The notes under the pieces: generated by a model
Seen by the model: only the letters and a program-made list of their open reading frames with translations
What the model was told of the DNA's origin: nothing
Database searches by the model: none
Program-made: the position numbers and the translations under genes
Assembly: GCF_000717645.1 (NCBI RefSeq)
Contig: NZ_JNZZ01000004.1
Coordinates: 290,325 to 354,324, forward strand
DNA from: Streptomyces californicus
GTDB taxonomy: Bacteria; Actinomycetota; Actinomycetes; Streptomycetales; Streptomycetaceae
DNA: 64,000 nt
Reading direction: 5' to 3'
Shown: positions 15,540-24,511 of the stretch, piece after piece
How positions within the stretch are numbered: the first letter of the stretch is position 1
Layout of the letters: each line of letters starts with the position of its first letter

Positions 15540-16121
15540 ATGACCGTCGTAGACACCGACAGGATCGACATGGCCGACATCGGCGACGAGCCCACACTGG
15601 ACGAGATGTTCGCGTGGCTCGAACCCGTCCCCGAGGGATTCAAGGTCGAGATCGTCGAGGGGACCGCCCACATGTCGCCGCAGCGGGACACGCACTGGCG
15701 CATCATTCTGGCCATCATCAAGCAGCTGCTGCCCCGCTTCGCGGATGACCGGTTGCTCTCGGACGTACGCATCGACTTCGGCGAGGGCAACGGCTTCGCC
15801 CCCGACGTGGTGAAGCTGTTCGACAGCGCGCGCAAGGACGGCCGCGGCCGCTGGCTCCCGGAGCACGTGGAGTTCGTGGCCGAGGTCATCTGCAAGGGCA
15901 CGGCCACCTCGGACTACGGGCCCAAGAAGGAGGCGTACGCGACCGCCGGGGTCCCCGCCCTCCTCATCGTCGACCCGTACACGGGCCGCTGCCTCCTCCA
16001 CTCGGAGCCGAAGGACGGCGGGTACCACAAGAAGCTCGTCGTCGACTTCGGCCTCGACGTCGATCTCACCGGCACCTCCCTGGACCTGGTCCTGAAGACC
16101 GACGCCTTCCCCCGCGACTGA
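15540..16121 (+). CDS. Uma2 family endonuclease (DUF820), 193 aa
   Basis: This is a PD-(D/E)XK-fold protein of the Uma2 family, numerous in Streptomyces and cyanobacteria. Visible elements are KVEIVEGTAHMSP, the SDVRIDFG strand, FAPDVVKLFD with the acidic site residue, EVICKGTATSDYGPKKEAYA (E-x-[CV]-K core), then AGVPALLIVDPYTG. Biological role is unclear; most genomes carry many paralogues. GGAGGAGCGGCACG directly precedes the ATG. It stands alone and ends at a long perfect hairpin terminator shared with the convergent MFS gene. Confidence 0.88.
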   Translation: MTVVDTDRIDMADIGDEPTLDEMFAWLEPVPEGFKVEIVEGTAHMSPQRDTHWRIILAIIKQLLPRFADDRLLSDVRIDFGEGNGFAPDVVKLFDSARKDGRGRWLPEHVEFVAEVICKGTATSDYGPKKEAYATAGVPALLIVDPYTGRCLLHSEPKDGGYHKKLVVDFGLDVDLTGTSLDLVLKTDAFPRD

Positions 16122-16164
16122 CCTCCGCCGGACCCCGGCCGGCTTCCCGCCGGCCTCCCGCGTC

Positions 16165-16223
16165 CCCGTACGCGAAGAGGCGCCCTCCCCCGCTCCGGGG
16201 GAGGGCGCCTCTTCGCGTACGGG
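16165..16223. terminator. Very long perfect hairpin, bidirectional terminator
   Basis: The two 27-base arms (16165-16191 and 16197-16223) are perfectly complementary around a 5-base loop GCTCC; the core is GAAGAGGCGCCCTCCCCC. It sits 43 bases after the Uma2 stop and 60 bases after the stop of the convergent MFS gene. Downstream, GTACGGGTCACAC/GTACGGTTCAGGC-like units repeat twice more. Confidence 0.9.
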
Positions 16224-16282
16224 TCACACAGCCCGTCGCCGGCGTCGTACGGGTCACGCGGCCGTTTCCGGCTGCGTACGGT

Positions 16283-17617
16283 TCAGGCAGCCGTCGCCAG
16301 CTGCTCACGCGGGACGAAGCGGATGTGCGGGCGGCCCGGCCTGAGGTCCACCCTCAGGCGGAGGCCGCCGACGCGGGCGAGGGCGAAGCCGACCGCCAGC
16401 GCGGCGATCACCGAGATCGCGCCGCCGGCCGCGAAGCCGACGCGCGCGCCGTAGGTGTCGCTGATCCAGCCGACGATCGGGGCGCCCACCGGCGTACCCC
16501 CGGCGAAGACCATCATGTACAGGCTCATCACCCGGCCGCGCATCTCCGGGTCGGCGGCCATCTGGACGCTCGTGTTCGCGGTGATGTTCGTCGTCAGCCC
16601 CAGCATCCCGATCGGCACCAGCAGGAGCGCGAACAGCCAGACGTACGGGGAGAGCGACGCGGCGATCTCCAGCAGTCCGAACGCCGTGCCCGCCGCCACC
16701 AGCATCCGCAGCCGCGAGGAGCGGCGGCGGGCCGAGAGCAGCGCGCCGGCCAGCGAACCGGCCGCCATGAGGATGTTGAAGAACGAGTACATGCCCGCGC
16801 CGCCGTCGAAGACCTCGTCGGCGAAGGCGGTCAGCCAGATCGGGAAGTTGAAGCCGAACGTGCCGACGAAGCCGACCAGGACGATCGGCCAGACCAGCTC
16901 GGGGCGGCCCCGGACGTAGGCGAGGCCCTCGCGGAGCTGGCCCTTGGCGCGGGGCACCGTCACCGAGGCGTGCAGTTCGTTCGTGCGCATCATCAGCAGG
17001 CCGACGAGCGGGGCCAGGAAGGACAGGCCGTTGAGCAGGAAGGCCCAGCCGCTGCCGATCGTGGTGATCAGGACACCCGCGACGGCGGGGCCGATGAGCC
17101 GGGCGGACTGGAAGTTCGCCGAGTTCAGGCTGACCGCGTTGCGCAGCTGCGCGGGGCCGACCATCTCGGAGACGAACGACTGCCGGGCCGGGTTGTCGAC
17201 GACGGTCACCATGCCGAGGAGGAAGGCGACCAGGTAGACGTGCCAGACCTCGACGACCCCGGTCAGGGTCAGAGCGGCCAGCGCGATGCCGCACAGGCCG
17301 AGCAGGGCCTGGCTGACGAGCAGGATCTGCCGCTTCGGGAGCCGGTCGGCTATGACGCCGCCGTACAGGCCGAAGAGCAGCATGGGCAGGAACTGGAGGG
17401 CCGTGGTGATGCCGACGGCCGTCGCGGAACCCGTCAGGCTCAGGACGAGCCAGTCCTGCGTGATGCGGGACATCCAGGTACCGGTGTTGGAGATCACGGC
17501 GCCCGTGGCGAACAGGCGGTAGTTACGGATCTTCAGCGACGAGAAGGTCCCGCCGGTCGTGCTCTCGTGGGTGGAAGTCGGTGCGGGGGCGGAGTCTGCT
17601 CCGGATCCCGTACTCAA
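16283..17617 (-). CDS. MFS transporter (MFS_3 / EntS-like exporter), 444 aa
   Basis: A 12-helix major facilitator exporter. The beginning SLKIRNYRLFATGAVISNTG and TWMSRITQDWLVLSLTGSAT, then LYGGVIADRLPKRQILL (motif A), match the MFS_3 group that includes the enterobactin exporter EntS and many actinobacterial drug pumps. The start is TTG at 17617, with GAGGAG about 12 bases upstream; no better ATG or GTG exists before the first helix. It lies 136 bases downstream of a MarR gene on the same strand, a common efflux pump/regulator pairing. Confidence 0.87.
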   Translation of the reverse strand: MSTGSGADSAPAPTSTHESTTGGTFSSLKIRNYRLFATGAVISNTGTWMSRITQDWLVLSLTGSATAVGITTALQFLPMLLFGLYGGVIADRLPKRQILLVSQALLGLCGIALAALTLTGVVEVWHVYLVAFLLGMVTVVDNPARQSFVSEMVGPAQLRNAVSLNSANFQSARLIGPAVAGVLITTIGSGWAFLLNGLSFLAPLVGLLMMRTNELHASVTVPRAKGQLREGLAYVRGRPELVWPIVLVGFVGTFGFNFPIWLTAFADEVFDGGAGMYSFFNILMAAGSLAGALLSARRRSSRLRMLVAAGTAFGLLEIAASLSPYVWLFALLLVPIGMLGLTTNITANTSVQMAADPEMRGRVMSLYMMVFAGGTPVGAPIVGWISDTYGARVGFAAGGAISVIAALAVGFALARVGGLRLRVDLRPGRPHIRFVPREQLATAA

Positions 17618-17753
17618 AAGGGTTCATCTCCTCGGGCGTCTGCGGTGTTCGGTCCGACGAGGACGTGACGACGGGCGCTCCGTCGGCGGCCCGGGCGGAC
17701 CGGACGGTGTACGTCAGGTCCGGCGGCGGGTCACCGTCGGCGCGCCCGTGGGG

Positions 17754-18194
17754 TCACAGGTGGGCGAGCTTCTCCAACACGGGCGCGGCGGCCCGAAGCT
17801 TCTCCCACTCGTCCTCGTCCAGGCCCTCGGCGAGGTGGGACAGCCAGGCGTTCCGCTTGGTGCGGCTCTCCGCGAGCATGGCTTCGGCCTGCTCGGTCTG
17901 GCTGACCCTCTTCTGCCGACGGTCATCGGGGTGCGGTTCCAGCCTGACCAGGCCCTTCGCCTCCAGCAACGCGACGATGCGGGTCATCGACGGAGGCTGT
18001 ACGTGCTCCTTGCGGGCCAGCTCACCGGGGGTGGCCGAGCCGCAGCGGGCGAGGGTCCCGAGCACCGACATCTCGGTGGGGCTCAGCGACTCGTCGACCC
18101 GCTGGTGCTTGAGGCGGCGGCCCAGCAGCATCACGGCGGAGCGGAGGGAGCTCACGGCGGCGGCACTGTCGCCGTCGTGGATCAGGTCAGGCAT
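17754..18194 (-). CDS. MarR family transcriptional regulator, 146 aa
   Basis: A winged-helix dimeric regulator. Recognition region: SPTEMSVLGTLARCGSATPG, ELARKEHVQPPSMTRIVALL, then the wing GLVRLEPHPDDRRQKRVSQT with the conserved D-x-R-x-x dyad. The C-terminal helix EDEWEKLRAAAPVLEKLA completes the dimer interface. It probably represses its own gene and the MFS exporter that follows. Possible operator palindromes lie just upstream of the ATG. Ligand unknown. Confidence 0.9.
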   Translation of the reverse strand: MPDLIHDGDSAAAVSSLRSAVMLLGRRLKHQRVDESLSPTEMSVLGTLARCGSATPGELARKEHVQPPSMTRIVALLEAKGLVRLEPHPDDRRQKRVSQTEQAEAMLAESRTKRNAWLSHLAEGLDEDEWEKLRAAAPVLEKLAHL

Positions 18195-18204
18195 GTTTGT
18201 TAGC

Positions 18205-18216
18205 GTAACTCATTAC
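18205..18216. promoter_or_regulatory. Candidate MarR operator
   Basis: GTAA-CTCA-TTAC lies 11 bases before the marR-type start in an AT-richer stretch, with a second inverted repeat ACTCAC...GTGAGT at 18257-18276. Either could be the autoregulatory site; this is inference from symmetry and position. Confidence 0.45.
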
Positions 18217-18328
18217 CCAACCTAAATACCACCCGGTAGTGCACGTGCGCACCATTACTCACCCGAACGAGTGAGTTCAGAGCGGAAAGTGACGCGAAAG
18301 ACGCGCCGGGGCGGGGACCCTGCTGGGC

Positions 18329-18628
18329 ATGGGATCGACAGTACTCAGCCTACGGATAGACGGTGAGCTGCTCGACCGGCTCCGGCAGCACGCCGCCAAA
18401 CGCGGAATGAGCGTCCAGGACTACGTGGTCCGGACGCTCATTCGCGACGACTTCGACGAACGCTTCACCGCGGCCGTCGAGGAGACGGAGAAGTTCTACG
18501 GCGACTCCGAGGAGACGGAGAAGCTCTACGGCGACTCCGAGGAGACGGAGAAGCTCTACGGCGACTCCGAGGAGGAGCCCGGCCCGGACGGCGGCGTGAG
18601 GTACAGCCTCACGCCGCCGGTCACCTGA
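18329..18628 (+). CDS. Ribbon-helix-helix protein with tandem-repeat tail, 99 aa
   Basis: The first 45 residues (TVLSLRIDGELLDRLRQHAA, KRGMSVQDYVVRTLIRDDF) form a ribbon-helix-helix DNA-binding fold like antitoxins and small repressors. They are followed by a strictly repeated decapeptide, (E)ETEKxYGDSE three times, and a Gly/Pro tail. No toxin gene is adjacent: the flanking genes are a divergent MarR and a convergent NCS2 permease. The ribosome-binding site is weak (GGGGA, 13 bases upstream). It may be a transcription factor whose acidic repeat mediates partner binding, or an orphan antitoxin. Confidence 0.75.
   Translation: MGSTVLSLRIDGELLDRLRQHAAKRGMSVQDYVVRTLIRDDFDERFTAAVEETEKFYGDSEETEKLYGDSEETEKLYGDSEEEPGPDGGVRYSLTPPVT
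18479..18568 (+). repeat. Three 30-bp in-frame tandem repeats
   Basis: Three consecutive 30-bp units, identical except one base (TTC versus CTC codon in the first), encode EETEKFYGDS / EETEKLYGDS. The near-identity at the DNA level points to recent expansion. Confidence 0.95.
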
Positions 18629-18699
18629 GAGGCGGCCTGACGCCGCCCGTCACGTGAACCGACCGGGGCCCCCGGCCGGACGGACGCTCACGCGCCCCG

Positions 18700-20154
18700 T
18701 CACGTGAGGCCGAGCGCCGGCATCGCGTAGTAGAAGACGAACACCGCCGACACCGCGTACATGGCAACCGGGACCTCGCGGCCGCGGCCGGCCGCCAGCC
18801 GCAGCACGGAGAAGGCGATGAAGCCGATGCCGATGCCGTTGGTGATCGAGTACGTGAACGGCATCATCAGCATCGCGAGGAACGCCGGGATCGAGAGCGT
18901 GTAGTCGCTCCAGTCGATGTCCCGCACCGACCCCGCGATGATCAGGAAGCCGACCGCCAGCAGGGCGGGCGTGGCCGCCTGCGACGGGACCATGGTCGCC
19001 AGCGGTGTGAGGAACAGCGCCACCGAGAAGAGCAGACCGGTCACGACGCTCGCCAGCCCGGTACGGGCGCCCTCGCCGACACCCGCCGTGGACTCCACGA
19101 AGCACGTGGTGGCGGAGGAGGAGCTCGCACCGCCCGCGGCGACCGCGACGCCGTCGATGAGCAGCACCTTGTTGATGCCGGGGAAGTTGCCGTTCTGGTC
19201 CATCAGCTTCGCCTCGTCGCCGACGCCGAGGATGGTGCCCATCGCGTCGAAGAAGCAGGACAGCAGGACGGTGAAGACGAAGAGGACGCCCGTGAGGATG
19301 CCGACCTTCTCGAAGCCGCCGAACAGGCTGACCTCCCCGAGGAGCCCGAAGTCCGGTGTGGAGACCGGGCTGCCCGGCCACGCGGGCGTCGTCAGGCCCC
19401 ACGCCCCGGCGGGCAGGTCCGCGACCAGGTCGATGACCACGGCGACGCCCGTCATGGCGACGATTGAGATGAGGATCGCGCCGGGCACCTTGCGCACGAT
19501 GAGGGCGAGCGTGAGCAGCGCGCCGAGCACGAAGACCAGGATCGGCCAGCCGTTGAGGTGGCCGTCGCCGCCGAGCCGGAGCGGCACGGTGGTGTGCGCG
19601 GCGTCGGGCATGCGCGAGACGAAGCCCGAGTCGACGAGGCCGATCAGGAGGATGAAGAGGCCGATGCCGATCGCGATGCCCTTGCGGAGCGATTTCGGCA
19701 CGGCGTTCATCACGCGTTCCCGCAGCCCGGTGGCGACCAGCAGCATCACCACGATGCCCGCGAGGACGACCATGCCCATCGCGTCGGGCCAGCTCATCCG
19801 GGGGGCGAGCTGGAGCGCGACGACGGTGTTGACGCCGAGACCGGCGGCGAGCGCGATCGGCACGTTGCCGATGACGCCCATCAGCAGCGTCGAGAAGGCG
19901 GCGGACAGCACGGTGGCGGTGACCAGCTGCCCGTTGTCGAGCTGGTGACCGTACATGTCCTTCGCGCTGCCCAGGATGATCGGGTTGAGCACGATGATGT
20001 ACGCCATCGCGAAGAACGTGGCGAAGCCGCCGCGGAACTCGCGGGCGACCGTCGACCCCCGCTCGGAGATCTTGAAGAACCGGTCCAGGCTGCCCTGGGG
20101 CTGCGGAGCCGACGGGGGCGGGGAGTCGACCGGAGCGGTGGCCGAGGGGGACAT
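18700..20154 (-). CDS. NCS2 family (AzgA/PbuG-like) purine permease, 484 aa
   Basis: A proton-coupled nucleobase transporter of the NCS2/AzgA branch. Diagnostic segments: REFRGGFATFFAMAYIIVLN, ALAAGLGVNTVVALQLAPRM, FFDAMGTILGVGDEAKLMD and the late helix AGSVRDIDWSDYTLSIPAF. Around 13 membrane helices. AzgA-type members carry adenine, guanine or hypoxanthine; which one cannot be read here. The N-terminal 25 residues are Pro/Ser-rich. The ATG is 20154; the 275 bases upstream to the divergent DUF2530 gene are AT-richer and should hold both promoters. Confidence 0.9.
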   Translation of the reverse strand: MSPSATAPVDSPPPSAPQPQGSLDRFFKISERGSTVAREFRGGFATFFAMAYIIVLNPIILGSAKDMYGHQLDNGQLVTATVLSAAFSTLLMGVIGNVPIALAAGLGVNTVVALQLAPRMSWPDAMGMVVLAGIVVMLLVATGLRERVMNAVPKSLRKGIAIGIGLFILLIGLVDSGFVSRMPDAAHTTVPLRLGGDGHLNGWPILVFVLGALLTLALIVRKVPGAILISIVAMTGVAVVIDLVADLPAGAWGLTTPAWPGSPVSTPDFGLLGEVSLFGGFEKVGILTGVLFVFTVLLSCFFDAMGTILGVGDEAKLMDQNGNFPGINKVLLIDGVAVAAGGASSSSATTCFVESTAGVGEGARTGLASVVTGLLFSVALFLTPLATMVPSQAATPALLAVGFLIIAGSVRDIDWSDYTLSIPAFLAMLMMPFTYSITNGIGIGFIAFSVLRLAAGRGREVPVAMYAVSAVFVFYYAMPALGLT

Positions 20155-20429
20155 GGGTGACCTCAGTCGTACGTAGGGAGGTAAGGCGGGGCACTACCAG
20201 GTGGGAAGCAAAGGGACGCGAGGTGATCGAATTTGGACGTTCAGACGAAGAATTCGAGCCAGCCCAAAGCAGATTCAGTATGAATACATCAAGCGAAGAT
20301 CGCTATCTCCGCGCGTAGACCCTTGCGGCCACCTGGCTCCCGCCGTCTCCCGTCGCCCCGGATCGCCGGCTCACGTCCCCCGTGACCGCCCGCCAGGGGA
20401 CCTTCCGACCTGCCCCATACACTGAGGAC

Positions 20430-20762
20430 ATGGAGAAGTGGACACCGAAGCACGAGGCGCCCGAACCCCTGGAGGGCCCCGTCGTCGCCACCGTCGTCGG
20501 CGGCACGATCCTCTGGTTCGTCCTCTTCCTCGCCCAGCTCCCCTTCTACGGCTGGTTCGCCGACCGGGGCCACACCTGGTGGGTGTGGACCCCGCTGGCC
20601 GGGGCCGGACTCGGCCTGATCGGCATCTGGTACGTACGCGGGCGGGACGCCGCACTCAAGCGGCACGCCGCGCAGGCCGCGGCGAAGGACGCCGCCGGGG
20701 CGGAGGCGGAGGGCAACGCGCTGGGCGCCGACCGCGCGGGCCGCACCGACGGACGCGGCTGA
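20430..20762 (+). CDS. DUF2530 membrane protein, 110 aa
   Basis: A small actinobacterial membrane protein. KHEAPEPLEGPVVATVVGGT is the conserved DUF2530 opening, followed by two helices (ILWFVLFLAQLPFYGW and WVWTPLAGAGLGLIGIWYVR) and an Ala-rich charged tail. Function unknown; in actinomycetes it commonly sits next to an NCS2 permease, as here (divergent). GAGGAC lies just before ATG 20430. Confidence 0.85.
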   Translation: MEKWTPKHEAPEPLEGPVVATVVGGTILWFVLFLAQLPFYGWFADRGHTWWVWTPLAGAGLGLIGIWYVRGRDAALKRHAAQAAAKDAAGAEAEGNALGADRAGRTDGRG

Positions 20763-20975
20763 CGAAGCGCTTGCGTACGGGGCAGGACGCTCCCCTACGG
20801 CCACGGCGCTTCCGTGCGGGCCACCCGCGCCTCCGTACGGGCCGGGGCGCCTTCGCGCTTCCGTACGCGTCGGGGCCCTCCCCGTACGACCTCGGGCCCG
20901 ACTTCCTCCACCCGTGGTCGGATCTTCACCCCTCCCGGTGGGTGATTCCCCACGGACGCCCGTAACGTCGGACCC

Positions 20976-23534
20976 ATGACGCAGCGGGCACTCGATTCCT
21001 CCGGGGGACAGACCCCCGGACCCGGGGAGCAACCCCCCGGAAACTCCCGGACCTCCGGAAACCCCCGGCAGGCCAAGATCGACGCGGGGGCGGAACTCGA
21101 TCCCGTACACCCCGTGGACCCGCCACCGCCGGCGCACCGGCCGGAAGGGCTGACCACGGCCGAGGTCGCCGAGCGGGTCGCGCGCGGCGAGGTCAACGAC
21201 GTACCCGTACGGTCCTCGCGCTCGGTCGTCGAGATCGTCCGGGCCAACGTCTTCACCCGGTTCAACCTGATCATCGGCGTGCTCTGGGTGATCATGCTGT
21301 TCGTCGCGCCGATCCAGGACAGCCTCTTCGGCTTCGTGATCGTCGCCAACACCGGCATCGGCATCATCCAGGAGTGGCGGGCCAAGAAGACCCTGGACAG
21401 CCTCGCGGTGATCGGCGAGGCGAAGCCGACCGTGCGCCGGGACGGGACGGCCTCGGAGATCTCCACCTCCGAGATCGTCCTGGGCGATCTGGTCGAGCTG
21501 GGTCCGGGCGACAAGGTCGTCGTGGACGGCACGGTCGCGGAGGCCGACAGCCTGGAGATCGACGAGTCGCTGCTGACCGGCGAGGCCGACCCGGTGATCA
21601 AGCGGGCCGGCGACCAGGTGATGTCCGGCAGCTTCGTCGTCGCGGGCGGCGGGGCGTTCACCGCGACCAAGGTGGGCCGCGAGGCGTACGCGGCGCAGCT
21701 CGCCGAGGAGGCGTCGCGCTTCACGCTGGTCCACTCCGAGCTGCGCAGCGGCATCAGCACGATCCTGAAGTACGTCACGTGGATGATGGTCCCGACGGCG
21801 ATCGGGCTGATCATCAGCCAGCTCGTCGTGAAGGACAACAACTTCAAGGAGTCCGTCGCCCGGACCGTCGGCGGCATCGTCCCGATGATCCCGGAGGGCC
21901 TGGTCCTGCTGACGTCGGTGGCGTTCGCCATCGGGGTCGTCCGGCTCGGCCGCAAGCAGTGCCTCGTGCAGGAGCTGCCCGCCATCGAGGGGCTCGCCCG
22001 GGTCGACGTGGTCTGCCTGGACAAGACGGGCACGCTCACCGAGGGCGGCATGGACGTCAGCGAGGTCCGGCCGCTGAACGGGAGCGACGAGGCGTACGTC
22101 CAGCGGGTGCTGCGGGCCTTCGGCTCCTCGGACCCCCGGCCCAACGCCAGCCTCCAGGCCATCATCGACGCCTACCCGGCGGACGGCGGCGACGGCGGCG
22201 ACACGGCGGGCGCGGGCCGGACGGACGGCGGCGACGCCGGGAGCTGGGCGGTCACCGACGCGATGCCGTTCTCCTCGGCGCGCAAGTACAGCGGCGCGGC
22301 GTTCACCGAGGCGGACGGCACGGCCTCCGCCTGGCTGCTCGGCGCCCCCGACGTCCTGCTCTCCGAGGGCGACCCGGCCCTCAAGCAGATCGAGCGGCTC
22401 AACGAGCAGGGTCTGCGGGTCCTGCTGCTGGCCCGGGTCCCGGGCGGCGCGCTGGACGCCCCCGGCGCGGCGGCCGAGGCCGTCCCCACCGCCCTGGTCG
22501 TGTTGGAGCAGCGGCTGCGCCCGGACGCGGGCGACACGCTCGCGTACTTCGCCGACCAGAACGTGGCCACCAAGGTCATCTCCGGCGACAACGCGGTCTC
22601 GGTCGGCGCGGTCGCCGGGAAGCTGGGCCTCGCGGGCGCGGAGAACACGCTGGACGCCCGCCGGCTGCCGAGCGACCCGGACGAGATGGCCACGGCCATG
22701 GAGCGGAACGCGGTCTTCGGCCGGGTCACCCCGCAGCAGAAGCGGGACATGGTGGCCGCCCTCCAGTCGCGCGGCCACACCGTCGCGATGACCGGTGACG
22801 GCGTGAACGACGTCCTCGCGCTGAAGGACGCCGACATCGGCGTCTCGATGGGCTCGGGCTCGGAGGCGACCCGTGCGGTGGCGCAGATCGTGCTGCTGAA
22901 CAACAGCTTCGCGACGCTGCCCTCGGTGGTGGCCGAGGGCCGCCGGGTGATCGGCAACATCACCCGGGTCGCGACGCTCTTCCTGACGAAGACGGTCTAC
23001 TCGGTGCTGCTGGCGATCCTGGTGGTCTGCACCCAGGTGGAGTACCCGTTCCTGCCGCGGCACCTGACCCTGCTGTCGACGCTGACCATCGGCGTCCCGG
23101 CGTTCTTCCTGGCGCTGGCGCCGAACAAGGAGCGCGCGCAGCCCAACTTCGTCCGCCGGGTCATGCGGTACGCGATCCCGTCGGGCGCCATCGCGGCGGC
23201 GTCCACCTTCGTCACGTACCTGCTGGCCCGCCACCACTACTCCGGCGCGGGCGCGCTGGAGGCCGAGACGAGCGCGGCGACGCTGACGCTGTTCCTGGTC
23301 TCGATGTACGTCCTGGCGATCATCGCCCGCCCGTACACCTGGTGGCGCGTCGCGCTGGTGGCCGCGATGGGGCTCGGCTTCCTGATCGTGCTCGTGGTGC
23401 CGTGGCTCCAGGACTTCTTCGCGCTGAAGCTGGTGGGCACGGTGATGCCGTGGGCGGCGGTCGGCATCGCGGCGGCGGCGGCCGTCCTGCTGGAGTTCGT
23501 CTGGCGCTGGGTCGGGCGGCGCTTCCGGGCGTAG
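20976..23534 (+). CDS. P-type cation-transporting ATPase, CtpE-like, 852 aa
   Basis: A P-type ATPase with all catalytic signatures: TGEADP in the actuator domain, phosphorylation loop DKTGTLTEGG with Asp349, KVISGDNAVS, and hinge TGDGVNDVLALKDADIG (606 onward). The ion-site helix carries PEGLVLLTSVA rather than the CPC of heavy-metal pumps or the PEGLP of SERCA, matching the actinobacterial CtpE group; mycobacterial CtpE has been linked to calcium uptake, so Ca2+ is the best guess. The N-terminal 55 residues are Pro/Gly-rich and disordered. The 1094-residue antisense frame over this gene is a composition artefact. Confidence 0.88.
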   Translation: MTQRALDSSGGQTPGPGEQPPGNSRTSGNPRQAKIDAGAELDPVHPVDPPPPAHRPEGLTTAEVAERVARGEVNDVPVRSSRSVVEIVRANVFTRFNLIIGVLWVIMLFVAPIQDSLFGFVIVANTGIGIIQEWRAKKTLDSLAVIGEAKPTVRRDGTASEISTSEIVLGDLVELGPGDKVVVDGTVAEADSLEIDESLLTGEADPVIKRAGDQVMSGSFVVAGGGAFTATKVGREAYAAQLAEEASRFTLVHSELRSGISTILKYVTWMMVPTAIGLIISQLVVKDNNFKESVARTVGGIVPMIPEGLVLLTSVAFAIGVVRLGRKQCLVQELPAIEGLARVDVVCLDKTGTLTEGGMDVSEVRPLNGSDEAYVQRVLRAFGSSDPRPNASLQAIIDAYPADGGDGGDTAGAGRTDGGDAGSWAVTDAMPFSSARKYSGAAFTEADGTASAWLLGAPDVLLSEGDPALKQIERLNEQGLRVLLLARVPGGALDAPGAAAEAVPTALVVLEQRLRPDAGDTLAYFADQNVATKVISGDNAVSVGAVAGKLGLAGAENTLDARRLPSDPDEMATAMERNAVFGRVTPQQKRDMVAALQSRGHTVAMTGDGVNDVLALKDADIGVSMGSGSEATRAVAQIVLLNNSFATLPSVVAEGRRVIGNITRVATLFLTKTVYSVLLAILVVCTQVEYPFLPRHLTLLSTLTIGVPAFFLALAPNKERAQPNFVRRVMRYAIPSGAIAAASTFVTYLLARHHYSGAGALEAETSAATLTLFLVSMYVLAIIARPYTWWRVALVAAMGLGFLIVLVVPWLQDFFALKLVGTVMPWAAVGIAAAAAVLLEFVWRWVGRRFRA

Positions 23535-23569
23535 GGCGTGCCCGGCGGATCCCGACCCGGTCCGCGGCG

Positions 23570-23623
23570 GCACGGAGAAGCCCCCGGAAGGACGTCACCG
23601 TCCTTCCGGGGGCTTCTCCGTGC
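23570..23623. terminator. Perfect 24-bp hairpin, bidirectional terminator
   Basis: Arms 23570-23593 and 23600-23623 are fully complementary (core GGAGAAGCCCCCGGAAGGAC) with a 6-base loop. It lies between the convergent P-type ATPase and secreted-protein genes, 36 and 10 bases from their stops. Confidence 0.93.
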
Positions 23624-23632
23624 CCGGGGGTA

Positions 23633-24511
23633 CTACTTCACGTCGACGAAGTCACCGGCGGCCGTGGCGGCCGGGGTGGTGGAGGTGCCGGCGAAGCTGT
23701 AGCGCCAGTAACCGTCGACCGACGCCTTGACGGTGGTCTTCAGGTTGCCGGTGGAGTTGGTCTTGACGGTCTTCACCGTCGTGTAGGTCGAGGACCCCTT
23801 CTTCCGGAACTGGAGCTTCACGGGCTGGCCGCTGTAGCCCTTGTAGGTGTGGGTGTCCCAGTTGGCCCGCGAGAGCTTGCCCGTGACGGTGAGGGTCTTG
23901 CCCTTCTTCACAGGCTCGGGGGACGCGTTCACGGTGATCTGGGAGGCGCGCTGGACGCGGGCCTTCGCCTGGTGCTCCCGCCAGATGAAGTCGGTCTCAC
24001 TGCCGGTGGCGGCGAGCGCTCCGGCGGCCACGTTCCAGGTGCCGGCGAGGCTGCTCGTGTAGAGGTCGTCGGAGCGCGGGTCGACCGTGATCGAGACGGT
24101 GCAGGTGGAGGTGGTCCGGTCGGACGACACCTTGCAGTTGCCGCGGTCCTGGACGGGAACGAGGACGCCGTCGACCTCGTCGATGTGGCCGTGCCACAGG
24201 AAGGCGTACGCGTCGGCGATGCCGGACGGCGACGAGGCCGTGACCGCGACGGTGAACTTCTTCTTGGCCGTGGTGCCCACCACGATGTCCTTGCCGCCGT
24301 TGACGACGACCTTCTTGATGACCGGCACCTCGGCGGTGCGGGCGGAGCGGGCCTTGGCGGCCGGCGCGCCGGCGGCGTCGCCGAAGATCTCGGCTCCGGA
24401 GGGCACGCTCAGGCCGGCGTCGGGCTTCTCGTCGGCCTGGACGGCCGGCACAGCGAAAGCGGAAAGGGCCAGGGCGCCGGTGACGGCGGCCACGGTGGCA
24501 CGAATACGCAT
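23633..24511 (-). CDS. Secreted protein, DUF5707-like, 292 aa
   Basis: A Sec-exported protein: signal peptide MRIRATVAAVTGALALSAFA followed by VPAVQA with likely cleavage after Ala26. The mature part consists of beta-rich repeats resembling Ig-like or Ca-binding-adhesin modules: VPVIKKVVVNGGKDIVVG, WNVAAGALAATGSETDF, and PEPVKKGKTLTVTGKLSRAN. Two Cys (GNCKV...TSTCTV) probably pair extracellularly. This looks like the Streptomyces DUF5707 group; function unknown. ATG 24511 is chosen for the signal peptide and upstream GGGGA. Confidence 0.75.
   Translation of the reverse strand: MRIRATVAAVTGALALSAFAVPAVQADEKPDAGLSVPSGAEIFGDAAGAPAAKARSARTAEVPVIKKVVVNGGKDIVVGTTAKKKFTVAVTASSPSGIADAYAFLWHGHIDEVDGVLVPVQDRGNCKVSSDRTTSTCTVSITVDPRSDDLYTSSLAGTWNVAAGALAATGSETDFIWREHQAKARVQRASQITVNASPEPVKKGKTLTVTGKLSRANWDTHTYKGYSGQPVKLQFRKKGSSTYTTVKTVKTNSTGNLKTTVKASVDGYWRYSFAGTSTTPAATAAGDFVDVK

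Noticed and set aside
18479..18568. Possible CRISPR array
   Set aside because: Repeats are directly adjacent with no spacers and encode a regular decapeptide; they are a coding tandem repeat.
18650..18707. Two TCACGTGA palindromes after the RHH gene
   Set aside because: They fall in GC-rich repeats around the NCS2 stop codon with no consistent context; an 8-bp palindrome is weak evidence of a regulator site.
20155..20429. Purine riboswitch upstream of the NCS2 permease
   Set aside because: The AT-richer leader lacks the conserved three-way-junction core of purine riboswitches; nothing beyond a promoter region is supported.
20289..23573. 1094-codon open frame on the minus strand
   Set aside because: It is antisense to the P-type ATPase, which has every catalytic motif. 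The translation is low-complexity Arg/Gly/Asp text typical of a GC-bias shadow.
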